Shown here: piece by piece, positions 12,040 to 23,005 of the stretch
How positions within the stretch are numbered: the stretch's first letter is position 1
How the letters are laid out: each line of letters opens with the position of its first letter
Assembly (NCBI RefSeq): GCF_000471905.2
Contig: NW_006500327.1
Location: 1,058,080 to 1,122,079, forward strand
DNA length: 64,000 bases
Source: Amborella trichopoda
Lineage: Eukaryota; Streptophyta; Magnoliopsida; Amborellales; Amborellaceae
Direction: 5' to 3'
The notes under the pieces: generated by a model
What the model was told of the DNA's origin: nothing
The model's input: the letters and a program-made list of their open reading frames with translations, nothing else
Database searches by the model: none
Program-made: the position numbers and the translations under genes

Positions 12040-12400
12040 GATGTGATTTTAGGATTGGATCTGGATCCACCCAGATCCTGATCTGGATCTGAAAAGATTC
12101 ATCGGATCTTGATCTAGATCCATATCCGATTGGATCAGATCCAAAATATTTGGATCTAGTTCTGGATCCAAAACTATTTACAGGATCTGGATCTAAATCA
12201 ATACCAATTTTATATAATAATATATACTATTTTAAGAAACCGGGTTGGATCCACCTATACCTAGATCTGACCCGAATTACTATTCAGATCTAGATTTTGA
12301 ATCTGGATTCAAATTTTGATGAATCTATACTCAAATTTGAATAGGATCTGAATTTCAAGTTTCAATTCTAAACCGGAAAAATTCTCAGCCCTACCAGAAG
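12040..12400. repeat. GGATCT-rich degenerate repeat, hAT-like remnant
   Basis: The stretch is dominated by variants of GGATCTGGATC and GATCAGATCC on both strands and ends in CAGCCCTA. Similar GGATCC/GGGTC-rich blocks form the ends of hAT-like elements elsewhere in the window. No target duplication was identified. Confidence 0.35.
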
Positions 12401-12829
12401 GGCTACATCCATTGTATCAGTGCTACAAGAGTGCCTTTTTTTTGGGCAGTTTGGTGGGCTTGGGTTCCCACCCGTGGTAGGAACCGAAGATATAAATAAC
12501 GAATCTTAAGCTTCCTTAACGGCTCAAACTTTATGCGTAAAGCGGCTTAGGGGTGGAACCCTAGGATTGCATATGCAAGGAATAGTACAAATTATACCAA
12601 TGGAGTATGGTAAATGGTAGATCATAGATGCCAAGTGTACACCTTGATACAGACGGTGGAGATTAATTATAGTGCTTGATGTCAGAAATTCACGTAGGTA
12701 TGGTCGATCTCTACCGTCCATCATTTCGACATAAGGTGCCTCAATGGTGGACCATGTACCAGTGCACAATTTCCTATAGGTCAAGAGTGGTTTTTGTAAG
12801 TAACGGTTTTGTCGATGTTTAGAAATGGG

Positions 12830-13080
12830 ATTTGAAGAGAAAATCATTGAGGGTTTGCGGATGTTTAAAGAGGGGTATATCTCTTGTAGCCCAAATCTAT
12901 GATTTTCTTTAATAATGGATTTTGTCTTGCCAAAGTTGCAGACAACATCTATCTAGAGTGAACCACGTAAATTTTTGTGTATACAATATGTTTTTATTTT
13001 TGTTTTTATTTCTCACTTGATTTGTGGCTATACGTCTGTTTCACTTTTTACTATTATATACATATTCTTGAATGGGATCT
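12830..13080 (+). repeat. Degenerate copia-type LTR end
   Basis: It has the same ordered motifs as 8170-8440: GGGTATATCTCTTGTAGCCC, then AATAATGGATTTTGTCTTGCC, then GAGTGAACCACGTAAATTTT, then TCACTTGATTTGTGG. A frame at 12975-13253 runs out of it but has no domain. Confidence 0.55.
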
Positions 13081-13557
13081 CAACAGTTAAGTTTTTTATT
13101 TATGAAAGTGAGGATTCTGAACTTAGTCATGAGTCTCCTAAAATCTCTAAAGGAAAATTGTTTTATGCAGGTTGGATCGCATTTCTACAATATGCAGTCC
13201 AGAGATATAAAGCATCCATCGTAAAAATAGATGTAAATAGGTGGTCCACCTAAAAATAATAGCGACAAACAATCCAAATATTTTTTTAATATAATTATTA
13301 TTTCTAGTTTATAATTTTTTTTTATTTATTTTTCATATTTATGATCTCCATGTTAAAGATTATATATTCTCTAAAATTTATGATCAAATTATATTTAAAA
13401 AATACATTTATTGCCAAGCCCACATTTCTACCATGTGATGCTGGCCACATGGAAACCGTGTCATCTCTAAATTATACCAGTACTTACTGGTTTTTACTGC
13501 ATTTACCTTTGTCCTCTAACAAGTGAGGAGTCATGCCCGTAAGGAACTGTAGTAAAA

Positions 13558-13745
13558 AACTTTGTTCACAGTCCTTTCATATGGCCAAGAATAAGGTAGC
13601 CTCTACTACTATTTGAACCTTACAAGGCCTTCATTTATTACCTCAATATATAACTTTGTTCAAAGTCGTTTCATATGGCCAAGAATAAGGTAGCCTCTAC
13701 TACTATTTGAACCTTACAAGGCCTTCATTTATTACCTCAATATAT
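13558..13745. repeat. Tandem duplication, period 94 bp
   Basis: Two nearly identical units (13558-13651 and 13652-13745) differ at only a few positions (for example CACAGTCCTTT versus CAAAGTCGTTT). The high identity implies a recent duplication or an assembly artefact. It is non-coding. Confidence 0.85.
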
Positions 13746-14019
13746 TTAACTTATAGTCATTTATGAGAGTCCTCACTTATACAGTCGCATTGATTTGTAC
13801 TAAGAAATACATGATGTTTTTTATCACATAAAGTAGGCTTCTTTTTCAGGTCGGACTTGCATACCTACTAGGGCCTGGGTTTGGGTCTGAGTCCAAGTTT
13901 TGGACCCAACTAATTAGTTTAAGTCCAGAAGTTCGAATCCAATAGTCAGATCGGGGTCAACCCAATCCTGTATATTTCTATACAGACATATACAATATAT
14001 TATAAAATGGAAAAATGTA

Positions 14020-14240
14020 CAATGAGACAATTTGGCTTTGGTACAAGGTGGTCACAATTCATCTTGACCATGGATGTGAAATTTGATAGCTACATTTATT
14101 TCATTGACTAAACTCAAACTTTAAAAAAAAAAATTTCAAACTTTGTGACTCCCCCAAGCTATCGGATTTCACATCGAATAGTTGTAAGTACTTGTGATCT
14201 CCATATATCAATGGTAAATGATGTCATTGTATACAATCCC
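14020..14240. repeat. Short inverted repeat related to the 4995-5730 element
   Basis: The left arm (TGGTACAAGGTGGTCACAAT...ATTTGATAGCT) pairs imperfectly with the right arm (AGCTATCGGATTTCACATC...TATCAATGGTAAATGATG). Arm words resemble those of the larger foldback at 4995-5730. Confidence 0.4.
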
Positions 14241-14259
14241 TTATAAAATACAAGGAAAT

Positions 14260-14645
14260 GGGAAAAGTTTATATAGAGCTGATGCTCTAAACAATAAAAT
14301 TGGAACCTACTACAAAACTTTCACTAGAAGAGGTTGTTTTGGTGCTAAAATATTCTTAAATTGATCATCTCGGCATCAAGATGTATGGACATGAGAAGAA
14401 AATTGATTTCAAGTTTTAGAAATAGTATATTTTGTAACACATTTTTGGACCATCAATTTTCAAGATTTTCAAATTTTCATAGATATGTCGATCTACACTA
14501 TTTTTCAAGTTTTAAAATTTATAAATAAAGATGAAAACATATTTTAAGGCTATCACAAAGATTTCTAGTATTGAAACCACATTTCTTGATACTATTTGAA
14601 GGTAGGCTCTAATTTGATTGTTTAGAGCCTAAGCTCTATACAAAA
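14260..14645. mobile_element. Mutator-type MITE, family A (about 386 bp)
   Basis: It begins GGGAAAAGTTTATATAGAGC and ends with AGAGCCTAAGCTCTATACAAA, the same ends as the target-duplication-validated copy at 20240-20702, which it matches along its whole length. No target duplication survives, because the right terminus is eroded. Confidence 0.8.
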
Positions 14646-14649
14646 ATCT

Positions 14650-16480
14650 AACAATTTACCCGTGCGACATGTTTTTTAGATTAGATTCGAAATGCTCGTA
14701 AAAAAAGGTGTGGTCTTGAGTTGGAATAGCTCCAATGAGGCAAAATGTTAAGCACTTCATCTCTAATGGGTATTTTGACAAATTTCTCTAAAATATGTAA
14801 TAAATTTTACCTTTAATATTTTGACTCAGACCCAACCCAATCGTCCAGGCCAGGTCCAAGTCCAATCGACCTAGACCTAGCTTGTGTCCAAGTTAGGCCT
14901 TCATTGACCTGGACATTCTATGGGATAGAGTTCGGGTCCAGCCCGACCCAAGCGCAACCGAGCCGATTGCACCCCGGAAGGTCACCCACTTGTTTTGTTT
15001 CAGCCTGACAACTTTTATGAATGATTACAGCTTCTTCAATTTGATATGTAAAGGAGGAGAAGGGCTGTCACTGTAGAATGAATGTTGGATCCATGAGACA
15101 TTGAAGTTGTACCTCACATCACATTACTTGCATCTTCAACTTGTGCCATACGGGAAGTACTCCTTGTAGTGATGGGGGGAATAGAGTATAAATGAAAGGG
15201 GAAGGGGAAGTAAACTTGGTTCATGTACCCCTTTTGTGGATTTATAACTCCATTTCTCTGTGTTTTCTCTCTTTTATTCATATGTAGTATTTATATTGTT
15301 ACTCAATGTAGCCTTTCTGCACCCCAGGTCATTATGGAGACCTGGACTTGCTAACTGGGTAGTCAGGAGCATAGTACTGAGGTATTGAGTTCTTTTCCAC
15401 CAACCCCCAAAAAAAAAAAAAAAAAAAATCAGGTTATTTATCATGTGATTAAGTTCTAAAATCTATCTTCATATGTGATCAAGTTCTAAATCTTTTTTGG
15501 GTGATTGATTAAGTTCTAAATCTATCTACATAAAGTACACTTCTTGAACCCAGTGTTGCCTAAGTTATTAAAGCTAGCCAACTCGACCGATTCTTAATTT
15601 GATATTAACTCGGACGAGTTCATCAGCCGGGTGTCGTCGGGACTCGTTCTGAGTCTATATAGATGACTCTGACTCAGGACCCTGCTAAGTCTTGCCTCTG
15701 AGCCTTGTTCGAGCCCAATCCTTAATGAAATGAGAGAAATCTAGATTAAAAAAAAGAAGGGTAAGAACATTAAGAGCCTCTTGCCACAACCTAAAACATG
15801 TTTTAATGTTATGCTAAAGCTCTGAAAACAATGGAAAAGAAAGGAAAGGAGAAAAGGGCAATAATAAAGATAACAACAAATCTGAATTTTCAAAATTTTA
15901 CTTTATTGATATTTTAAACAGCCATTGTTTCACCAAAATAAGACCGTTAGACATCCTCTAGTTTTTCAATATTGGCTATGTTTCCTTTTTTATTTGCAAT
16001 TCTAATTTTAGAAACTCAAGTACGTTATAACGTATCTTCTTGTTTGTCAAAAAATGCCATGCATTATAACGTACCTTCTTATGTGTCAAAAGTGCCATTT
16101 ATATCCGTAAAGGTTATTTTTAGGGAAAATACCTCCATATGCTTCATTTTTAAGTTTTATATTTCGTTAGATCCAATGTTTCAAAACATATCTTGGATCA
16201 TAGAAATTCTAAGTCTCGTATCTTCTAACCAGTGTTCGTAAAATCGAATCGGAATGGTTAACCGGACATGACCCTAGCGGTTTACCGGTCTAACCGGTAA
16301 ACCGGCTGATTCAATTGCTCTAACCGGGCAAGTCTCAGGCAGTCAAAAAAGTGTTGAAAAAAAAAATCTATTAAAATATGAAAAACATATAAAGAATGAT
16401 TAAAACAAAACATATTTAAATGAAGTTGAAAATTAATGAAAAAAATGAATTTTAACCTATTTTATATTTTTCAATGGCTA
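14650..16480. other. Intergenic with GGTCC-rich and poly(A) patches
   Basis: Between about 14820 and 14975 the sequence is rich in GACCCA/GGTCCAAG words and ends GCCGATTGCACCCC, a hAT-like terminus. A matching GGTC-rich block lies at about 13855-13970, so one old element may span both, but no target duplication was found. A 20-base A run lies near 15409-15428. A palindromic ACCGG-rich patch lies at 16255-16330. Confidence 0.35.
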
Positions 16481-16489
16481 TTTTTTAAA

Positions 16490-16882
16490 GGGTGCAGTTT
16501 GTATAGAGCCTAGGCTCTAAACAATCAAATGGGAGCCTACCTTTAAATAGTATCGAGAAATGTGGTTTCAACATTAGAAATCTTTGTAATAGCCTTAAAA
16601 TATATTTTCATATTTATTTATAAAGTTTAAAGCTTCAAAAATAGTGTAGATCGACAGATCTATGAAAACTTGAAAATCTTGAAAATTGACGGTCAAAAAA
16701 TGTGTTACAATATACATTATTTCTAAAACTTAAAATCAAATTTTTTTCTCATGTCCATGCATCTTGATGTCGAGGTGATCAATTTGAGCACTTTTGGGCA
16801 TCAAAACAATCTCGTCTAGTAAATTTTTGAGCTAGGCTCAAATGTGATCGTTTAGATCCTCGGCTCTATATAAACTTTTCCC
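16490..16882. mobile_element. Mutator-type MITE, family A (393 bp), inverted orientation
   Basis: It begins GGGTGCAGTTTGTATAGAGC and ends CTATATAAACTTTTCCC. It aligns end to end with the copy at 19495-19891. Flanks are TTTTTTAAA (16481-16489) and TTTTTTCAA (16883-16891), a 9-bp duplication with one mismatch. Confidence 0.82.
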
Positions 16883-17127
16883 TTTTTTCAATTTTTTAAA
16901 AAAGATGAGAAAATATAAATGTGAGTATTAATGACCAAAACAATTTTTTAATCTTTACCATAATGTAAAAAATATTTAAAAATGCATTACAAATTAAATT
17001 CCTTATTTTTAAGAATTAATATAGATTTTTTTTTTTTTTTTTAATATGGGTTGATCACCCTAACTGCCCAAAACCAGAGATCTAACTGGGAGGTTAGCAA
17101 TTAGATCGGGCAATTTTATAAACAATA

Positions 17128-17684
17128 CTTCTAACCCCTAAACTAACTTTATCCCTTTTAAACCTGTTTTTTTTGCCTCAAACAAATATAATAAAAACAT
17201 ATCCTTTCTAAACACCATCATTTCTCTCTCTTCACGTGATTTTCCCTTAAATATTTCTCTTCATGACTTTTCCCAAATCCTCTCTCTCTCCCTATTTTCC
17301 CACTCTCTTTCTCTCCATGGTTTATTTTTCTTTATATATTTGCTTGATTTGTGTGGATTTTTTCTATTGATTGGTTGGATATTATTTGCATGGATGATTA
17401 ACTGCATGTACATTGTTCCTGCTTTTGGACCCCAAAATGAGATAGAGGGGTTTCGGGAAACACGGGATAGAGAGAGAGCGAGAGACCTAGAGAGAGAAAG
17501 TGGGGGAAAATATAAAGAGAGAGAATAAGTTAAGGAGAATCTCAAAGAAGAAAGAGAAAGAGAGAAATTAGGAGGGAATATATCACGTAAAGAGATGAAG
17601 GGTTTAGAATGAGCATGTCTTTTTTACATTTATTAGGGATAAAAAATAGTTAAAAGTGGGTAAAGTTAGTCAGGTGTTAGGAGA
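17128..17684. mobile_element. Foldback MITE with arms of about 230 bp
   Basis: The left arm (about 17128-17330) matches the reverse complement of the right arm (about 17450-17684). Shared words include CTAAC-ACC, ACTAACTTTA-CC, TTCTAAAC, TCACGTGAT versus TTACGTGAT, and long CTCTCT/GAGAGA runs. The spacer around 17340-17440 is unique. The opposed CT- and GA-rich arms create frames on both strands (17261-17545 and 17340-17528) that are almost certainly not genes. Confidence 0.65.
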
Positions 17685-17699
17685 TATATTTTAAATCCT

Positions 17700-19225
17700 T
17701 GAATCTATTCAGATATGAAGGCCAAAAATAGGAGGTACGAGGATATTTCTCCTTTCTCTTATTTCTTTTTATTTAAATGTTAGTATTTTTCTTTTTGTTA
17801 ATGTTATATAATCCATATAACAAGTGTTCGATGTTTCTCACTTGTTTTTATTAGCATAAAGGGCTAGGTCAATTATAATTAAAAGGGAAATTTATCATAA
17901 TGCACCTAAGATAGGAATTATCTAAACATTTTACTCAGTGTTTACACGTGATTGGACCGACTATACTAATCAAAGCTCGATATGTCTTAGATCATCTCCA
18001 AACTTGAGATATTTAAATAGTCGAAAGAAGTGGGTTTCGTCAAATTCAAATTTATGAAGAAATCAACCTAAATGACCTATTCCTCACAAATCCACCAGCT
18101 TAGGTAGTATGCGTGAAATCCGAAAGAAACAGAAACAACTGGAAATAAAAGAAGCAAAAGTAAAGAGGAGGCGTGGAATAATGATCTACCAAACAAATAA
18201 AGTTGAAAATAAATGACAATAACGAAAAATACTAATTAAACAATAATAACCAATTTACTAAGAAAATAAAATAAATTAATAAAATAATAAAATATAAAAA
18301 AGAAAATAAAGCAGAAAAAAAAAGAAATAGCTTGAAAAGGCCCGGCCCTTAGGCCCGATATCTAGAGTTGGGCCCCGGTAAAACGACAAAGGTGGAGTTC
18401 TTACTCAATCTTCGGGGTGATGATCCCGAACGTACGATTGATCACTCTGGGGAAGAGAAGAGAGAGATGCCTATAAATTTTACATCTACGATTTTGAATG
18501 ACTGAATTATCCTTGAAATTAGCAACAGCATGGTCCTAGATCGAGATTTTAAGTTAGGGTTTGAGGGTTGCAGGTTTCTATGATTGGGGATTAGTGTTAA
18601 GGTTTATATTCATACGAAGGTCTGATGAAATAATTGAGAAAAGACTCTTTTATAGGCAAAACACACCCCAAAATTGGAAGGCGGCGATCATGAGCGAATC
18701 CGAGGGCAGTATGTGCCGCAGAAGAGAGAAATAGCTTCACATATTGCATTGCAGTCCGCTGCACGACATGCAGTGCATAAAAGTTATCTTTACAGGTTTG
18801 CTATGGAGGTCGCCATTGATGGCTTAATTGAAATCCAGTACTTGTTTAAGCCTGCGATCCACCATTTTCTTCCTTGAAACTACCATTTTCTGGGATACTA
18901 GTTTCCTACCTAGGAGATTTGACATACCTGTTTTGGGATTTGGGAATTTGGCTTCCTAAAATGAGGTATTGAGAATTTTTGGAATATCTTAGTTTCCCAA
19001 TTGGGGTATTGGGATATCTAAAGAATATTTAGAATTATCTGCTTTCCTAAAATGGGAAATTTTAGGATCCGAGGCATGTTAAATATTCTAAGCTACACTA
19101 TGGTTTAGGTGTGGAATATAGTTTAGAATGTCCCATGGAGTACTGGGATAGCGTGCGCCTGGGTTTTTGAACTCAGTGATAAATTAAATTCGGAGGGGTA
19201 TCTACACTCATATATTTTGATTTAA
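17700..19225. other. Intergenic, nothing recognised
   Basis: AT-rich with a short GGCCC patch at about 18335-18380. A frame at 18674-18877 has no recognisable domain. Confidence 0.4.
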
Positions 19226-19229
19226 TTTA

Positions 19230-19485
19230 GGAAATGTTATTAGAAGTAAGAAGCACTTCCAAACCATTTCAAGAGTGGTGTACATCAAGCAGATCTATAA
19301 ATAGATGGTTCAAGTAATGCAGTATAAGATGCACTATTTTTAAGACTTGAATCTTTATTGTTCTTTCTTTATATACATACATCTCAAAATAGAGATGATC
19401 AAATGGATGGTTTTTCAACATCAAAACAACCATTTTACTTTGATTTTTGATATGCGCTTTACTTCTATAGTATAAAGTCGACACT
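19230..19485. repeat. Diverged family-A MITE remnant
   Basis: It shares the order AGATCTAT, TAAGATGCACTATTTTTAAG, GATGATCAA and CATCAAAACAA with the family-A MITEs in the orientation of 19495-19891, which adjoins it. The ends are lost. Confidence 0.45.
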
Positions 19486-19494
19486 TTATATAAT

Positions 19495-19891
19495 GAGTGC
19501 GGTTTTATATAGCCTAGGCTCTAAACAATCAAATTAGAGCCTACCTTCAAATAGTGCCGAGAAATGTAGTTTTAATATTGGAAATCGTTGTAATATCCTT
19601 AAAATATATTTTAATATTCATTTATAAAGTTTAAAGCTTCAAAAATAGTATAGATCGACAGATCTATGAAAACTTGAAAATCTTGAAAACTGACGGTCCA
19701 AAGACGTGTTACAAAATACACTATTTTCAAAACTTGAAATCTTTTTTTTTTTTTTCTCAAGTTCATATATCTTGATGTCAAGATGATCGATTTGAAGATA
19801 TTTGGGCATCAAAATAACCTTTTCTAGTGAAATTTTTGAGGTAGACTCAAATTTGATTGTTTAGAGCCTCGGCTCTATATAAACTTTTCCC
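19495..19891. mobile_element. Mutator-type MITE, family A (397 bp)
   Basis: It starts GAGTGCGGTTTTATATAGCC and ends CTATATAAACTTTTCCC. It is flanked by a perfect 9-bp duplication TTATATAAT (19486-19494 and 19892-19900). Inner TIR sequence AGGCTCTAAACAATCAAATT at the left pairs with AATTTGATTGTTTAGAGCCT at the right. It is non-coding. Confidence 0.9.
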
Positions 19892-20183
19892 TTATATAAT
19901 TGTCTCAAATATTCTTGAAGTTTCAATTATGATATTGTTTAATATTTTCATATATCTAGTTTTGTTAGAAGTAGGTAGTTTTGACTTAGGTACAAGGACT
20001 TCGACGTTCCCCACCTCCACCTACTTTAANNNNNNNNNNNNNNNNNNNNCCCTTATATAATTGTCTCAAATATTCTTGAAGTTTCAATTATGATATTGTT
20101 AATATTTCTATATATCAGTTTTGAGAATAGGGATTTTGCTTAGGACAAGGCTTCCGAGTTCCCCACCTCACCTATTTAAATGA
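19889..20183. repeat. Sequence read twice across an assembly gap
   Basis: The 141 bases left of the N run (19889-20029) and the bases right of it (20050 to about 20183) are the same sequence. Both start CCCTTATATAATTGTCTCAA and run to the same CCCCACCT block. The differences are mostly extra single bases in the left copy, as expected at a low-quality contig end. This is best explained as two overlapping contig ends that were not merged. Confidence 0.85.
20030..20049. other. Assembly gap (20 N)
   Basis: Twenty undetermined bases. Because the flanking sequence is duplicated, the true gap is probably zero or negative in length. Confidence 0.99.
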
Positions 20184-20239
20184 GTCCTCTCTCCATAATC
20201 TATTTTAAAGATGGATTTTGGATATATAATTTTAAAGAA

Positions 20240-20702
20240 GGGAAAAGTTTATATAGAGCTGAGGCTCTAAACAATCAAATTAGAGCCTACCTCAAAAATT
20301 TCACTAGAAGAGGTTGTTTCGATGCCCAAATATCCTCAAATTGATCATCTCGACATCAAGATGTATGGACAAGAGAAAAAAATGGATTTCAAGTTTTGGA
20401 AATAGAGTATTTTGTAACGCATTTTTTGACCGTCAATTTTCAAGATTTTCAAATTTTCAAGATTTTCAAGTTTTCATAGATCAGTCGATCTACCCTATTT
20501 TTGAAGCTTTAAAATTTATAAATAAAGATGAAAATATATTTTAAGGCTGTCACAAAGATTTCTAATATTGAAACTACATTTTTCGATACTATTTGAAGGC
20601 TGTCACAAAGATTTCTAATATTGAAACTACATTTTTCGATACTATTTGAAGGTAGGCTCTAATTTGATTGTTTAGAGCCTAAGCTCTATACAAACCACAC
20701 CC
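20240..20702. mobile_element. Mutator-type MITE, family A (463 bp)
   Basis: It starts GGGAAAAGTTTATATAGAGC and ends GCTCTATACAAACCACACCC. It is flanked by a perfect 9-bp duplication TTTAAAGAA (20231-20239 and 20703-20711). It is longer than its relatives because of an internal 53-bp tandem duplication (units start at 20543 and 20596) and a short repeat of a TTTTCAAGA motif near 20440-20480. Confidence 0.9.
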
Positions 20703-20711
20703 TTTAAAGAA

Positions 20712-21575
20712 TGAAAATATAAACCACGATAACTATGAATCTAAAAAGTAAATTGGATTTCTAAAAAAAATAAAAATGAGATTTTTAAGTATCGTTCTAA
20801 CACCCTTAGTTTTAAATCTGGGTGGGGCCAATGTTTGTTTACATCCATCTACAAGATGGATGTGTAGCGAATCAGGGGACGCAACTGTAGAAGTGCGTCC
20901 CCTAACGCACCAATAATTTTTCCTTTTGGTTATTTCAGTTTTCACATGAAATTGTTTACACCTACTTAATTTATGTTGTGAGGAGACTCAAATCAATGGC
21001 TATGTGCGCAACTCCTGTAATTTAATTGGGAAAAAGGACACAAGATCCTCTTCTCCCGCGAGAGGGAACAAAACAAATGCATCCAACCACAAGTTGGACA
21101 TAGTAAAAAAGGTACCTAAGGGTTTAAAACAGGAGTGACTGCATGTCTTATCAATAGGATTGTAAGTCATAACTGCATCAGACCAATAAGACTTGGGAAC
21201 ATTCATTTCTATCAAAACAAAAGAGCTCTAGCAACCTCTAAGATATGCATGTTCTTCTTTTCAGCCACCAACCATTCCTCAACTAAATAAGCACAGGTGA
21301 TCGTTGATGCCATTATCAGATAAGAAAGTGTTGAGTTGCTACCATCAAGACATTCTTATAAAATTGTGTGCGACCGCCTTCAACACATGACTTCATTCTT
21401 TTTTCACATTTCACGTATAAATCCATGTAGCTCTAGACATCTACAAAGGTGACAAAATAGCGGAATATTATATGAGTGAGTAAATTATGTGCATATCCCC
21501 TATTTTTCCTGGTAGGATAAAAATGTCTTTAGATTTTAATATTTAGATTTCATACCCAATGACTCGGTTTTTTAT
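20712..21575. other. Unassigned sequence
   Basis: I see no clear gene or repeat boundary. A minus frame at 21000-21215 (reading PKSYWSDAVMT) resembles a scrap of a copia integrase/polymerase (the usual form is P.SYWGDAVLTA), so a small copia fragment may lie at about 21130-21240. Confidence 0.35.
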
Positions 21576-21584
21576 TACAAAAAG

Positions 21585-21950
21585 TTTACATAAGGTTGCA
21601 ACTTTATACTGTTGAAGTAAAGGACACCACCTTGAAAATCCTAGAGAAGAGAGTATTCTGATGTTGGAGAACCCTCCAATTGATCATCTTGACCTCGAGA
21701 TGTATGGACATAAACAAAAAAATGAATTTTGACTTTAAAAAATAATGCATCTTGTAACTAGCTATCGCAACTTTCTATTTTCAAGATTTTTAAGTATTTA
21801 TTTATCTTCTCGATCTACACTATTTTGGAAGTTTTAAGTTTTATAACTGTGGATGAAAATAGATTTTTGAGCCATCATAAGTTTTTTGAGATGGGAATAA
21901 CATCTCTCAGCAAAGTTTGTACTTTTGCATCATAAGGAGGCAAACCTTAT
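21585..21950. mobile_element. Mutator-type MITE, family A, diverged copy
   Basis: It begins AAAAAGTTTACATAAGGTTG and ends near CAAACCTTATACA. The interior has CCCTCCAATTGATCATCTTG, GATGTATGGACATAA and GATCTACACTATTTT in the family order. Its ends match the 6491-6884 copy (AAGGTTGCAAC type) rather than the AGAGCC type. No target duplication was found. Confidence 0.65.
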
Positions 21951-22343
21951 ACATTCTTTGTTTGTTCCCAAACTACCATTTTTTCTTGTTTTCAAAATTA
22001 AAAATTAATTTTATTTTTGGATTTTCAAACTCCAAAAATAGACTTTGGCTCTTTTATTTAAAAAAAAAAAAAAATCTTCTCTCTCATTGGGATCGCGAGG
22101 TTGTGATCTTATATCTATCATGAGGAAAGCCGGCTCTTGGAGGTCTGAATTTTACTAAAAATTTAGTCAATTTTGGGCTGTGATTTTCGGATTTTGAGAA
22201 TCCCATAAATTGCTTATATATTTTGGATGTTCAAAATCTAGAAACTAGATAGAAATTGCACGTAACCTTATTTTTTAGATAATATGACAAAAAATATAGG
22301 GATTAAATCTGCCATTGTTGGTATTCTTTACTCTTACCCTTAC

Positions 22344-22706
22344 GGGTGCGGTTTGTAAAGCGCACCTTCAAATAATGTCAAAAAATATAGTTTCAATACT
22401 ATAAATATTTGTGATAGCCTTAAAATATATTTTCATCTTTAATTATAAAAATTAAAGCTTCAAAAATAATGTAGATCAAGCAGATCTATGAAAACTTGAA
22501 AATTGACAGTCCAAAAAATGCATCATAAGATGCACCATTTTCAAATTTTGAAATCCATTTTTTTCTCATGTCCATGCTTCTTGATGTCAAGATAATCAAT
22601 TTGAAGATATTTAGGCATCAAAACAAACTCTTACAGTGAAAGTTTTGAAGTGGGCTCTAATTTGGTTGTTTAGAGCGTAAGCTCTATATAAAAACTTTTT
22701 CCTTGA
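22344..22706. mobile_element. Mutator-type MITE, family A (about 363 bp)
   Basis: It starts GGGTGCGGTTTGTAAAGCGC and ends AGCTCTATATAAAAACTTTT. It lies in the same orientation as 19495-19891 and is homologous throughout, but the left inner TIR (AGAGCCTAGG block) is deleted. No target duplication was recognised. Confidence 0.75.
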
Positions 22707-22751
22707 TGCCTAAAAGAAAGAAAGTGGTCCTTCTTGGTAGAGATTTCACTC

Positions 22752-22997
22752 TGGTACGACAAACGGGTCAGATCGGGCGGATTTGACCGGATCTGGGCCC
22801 AAAAATATAGTGTGGGACTCGGACCCGACTACATATTTATTAATTGTAATTAAATATATTTGATATCTTGATATCTAAAAAATATTACCAGACCTAGACC
22901 CGATCCACTGGGTCTAAGTTTTGAACTCATACCCCAACCCGGATCGGGTCTACCCCTCGTGTCTTGGGTTGGGTCGGGGTCCATTGCGACCCCTATA
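22752..22997. mobile_element. hAT-like element (246 bp) with 8-bp target duplication
   Basis: Flanked by a perfect 8-bp duplication TTTCACTC (22744-22751 and 22998-23005). The ends are GGGTC/GACCC-rich, with the right end reading GGTCCATTGCGACCCCTATA. The termini are too decayed to pair perfectly. A GGATCGGGTC-rich interior is shared with the elements at 25913 and 36250. Confidence 0.6.
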
Positions 22998-23005
22998 TTT
23001 CACTC

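Noticed and set aside
17261-17545. Ser/Leu-rich and Arg/Glu-rich frames on opposite strands
   Set aside because: They are products of CT/GA simple sequence in the arms of a foldback element.
19857-20060. 67-codon open frame running across the N gap
   Set aside because: It spans undetermined bases and a duplicated contig end, and starts in a MITE terminus.
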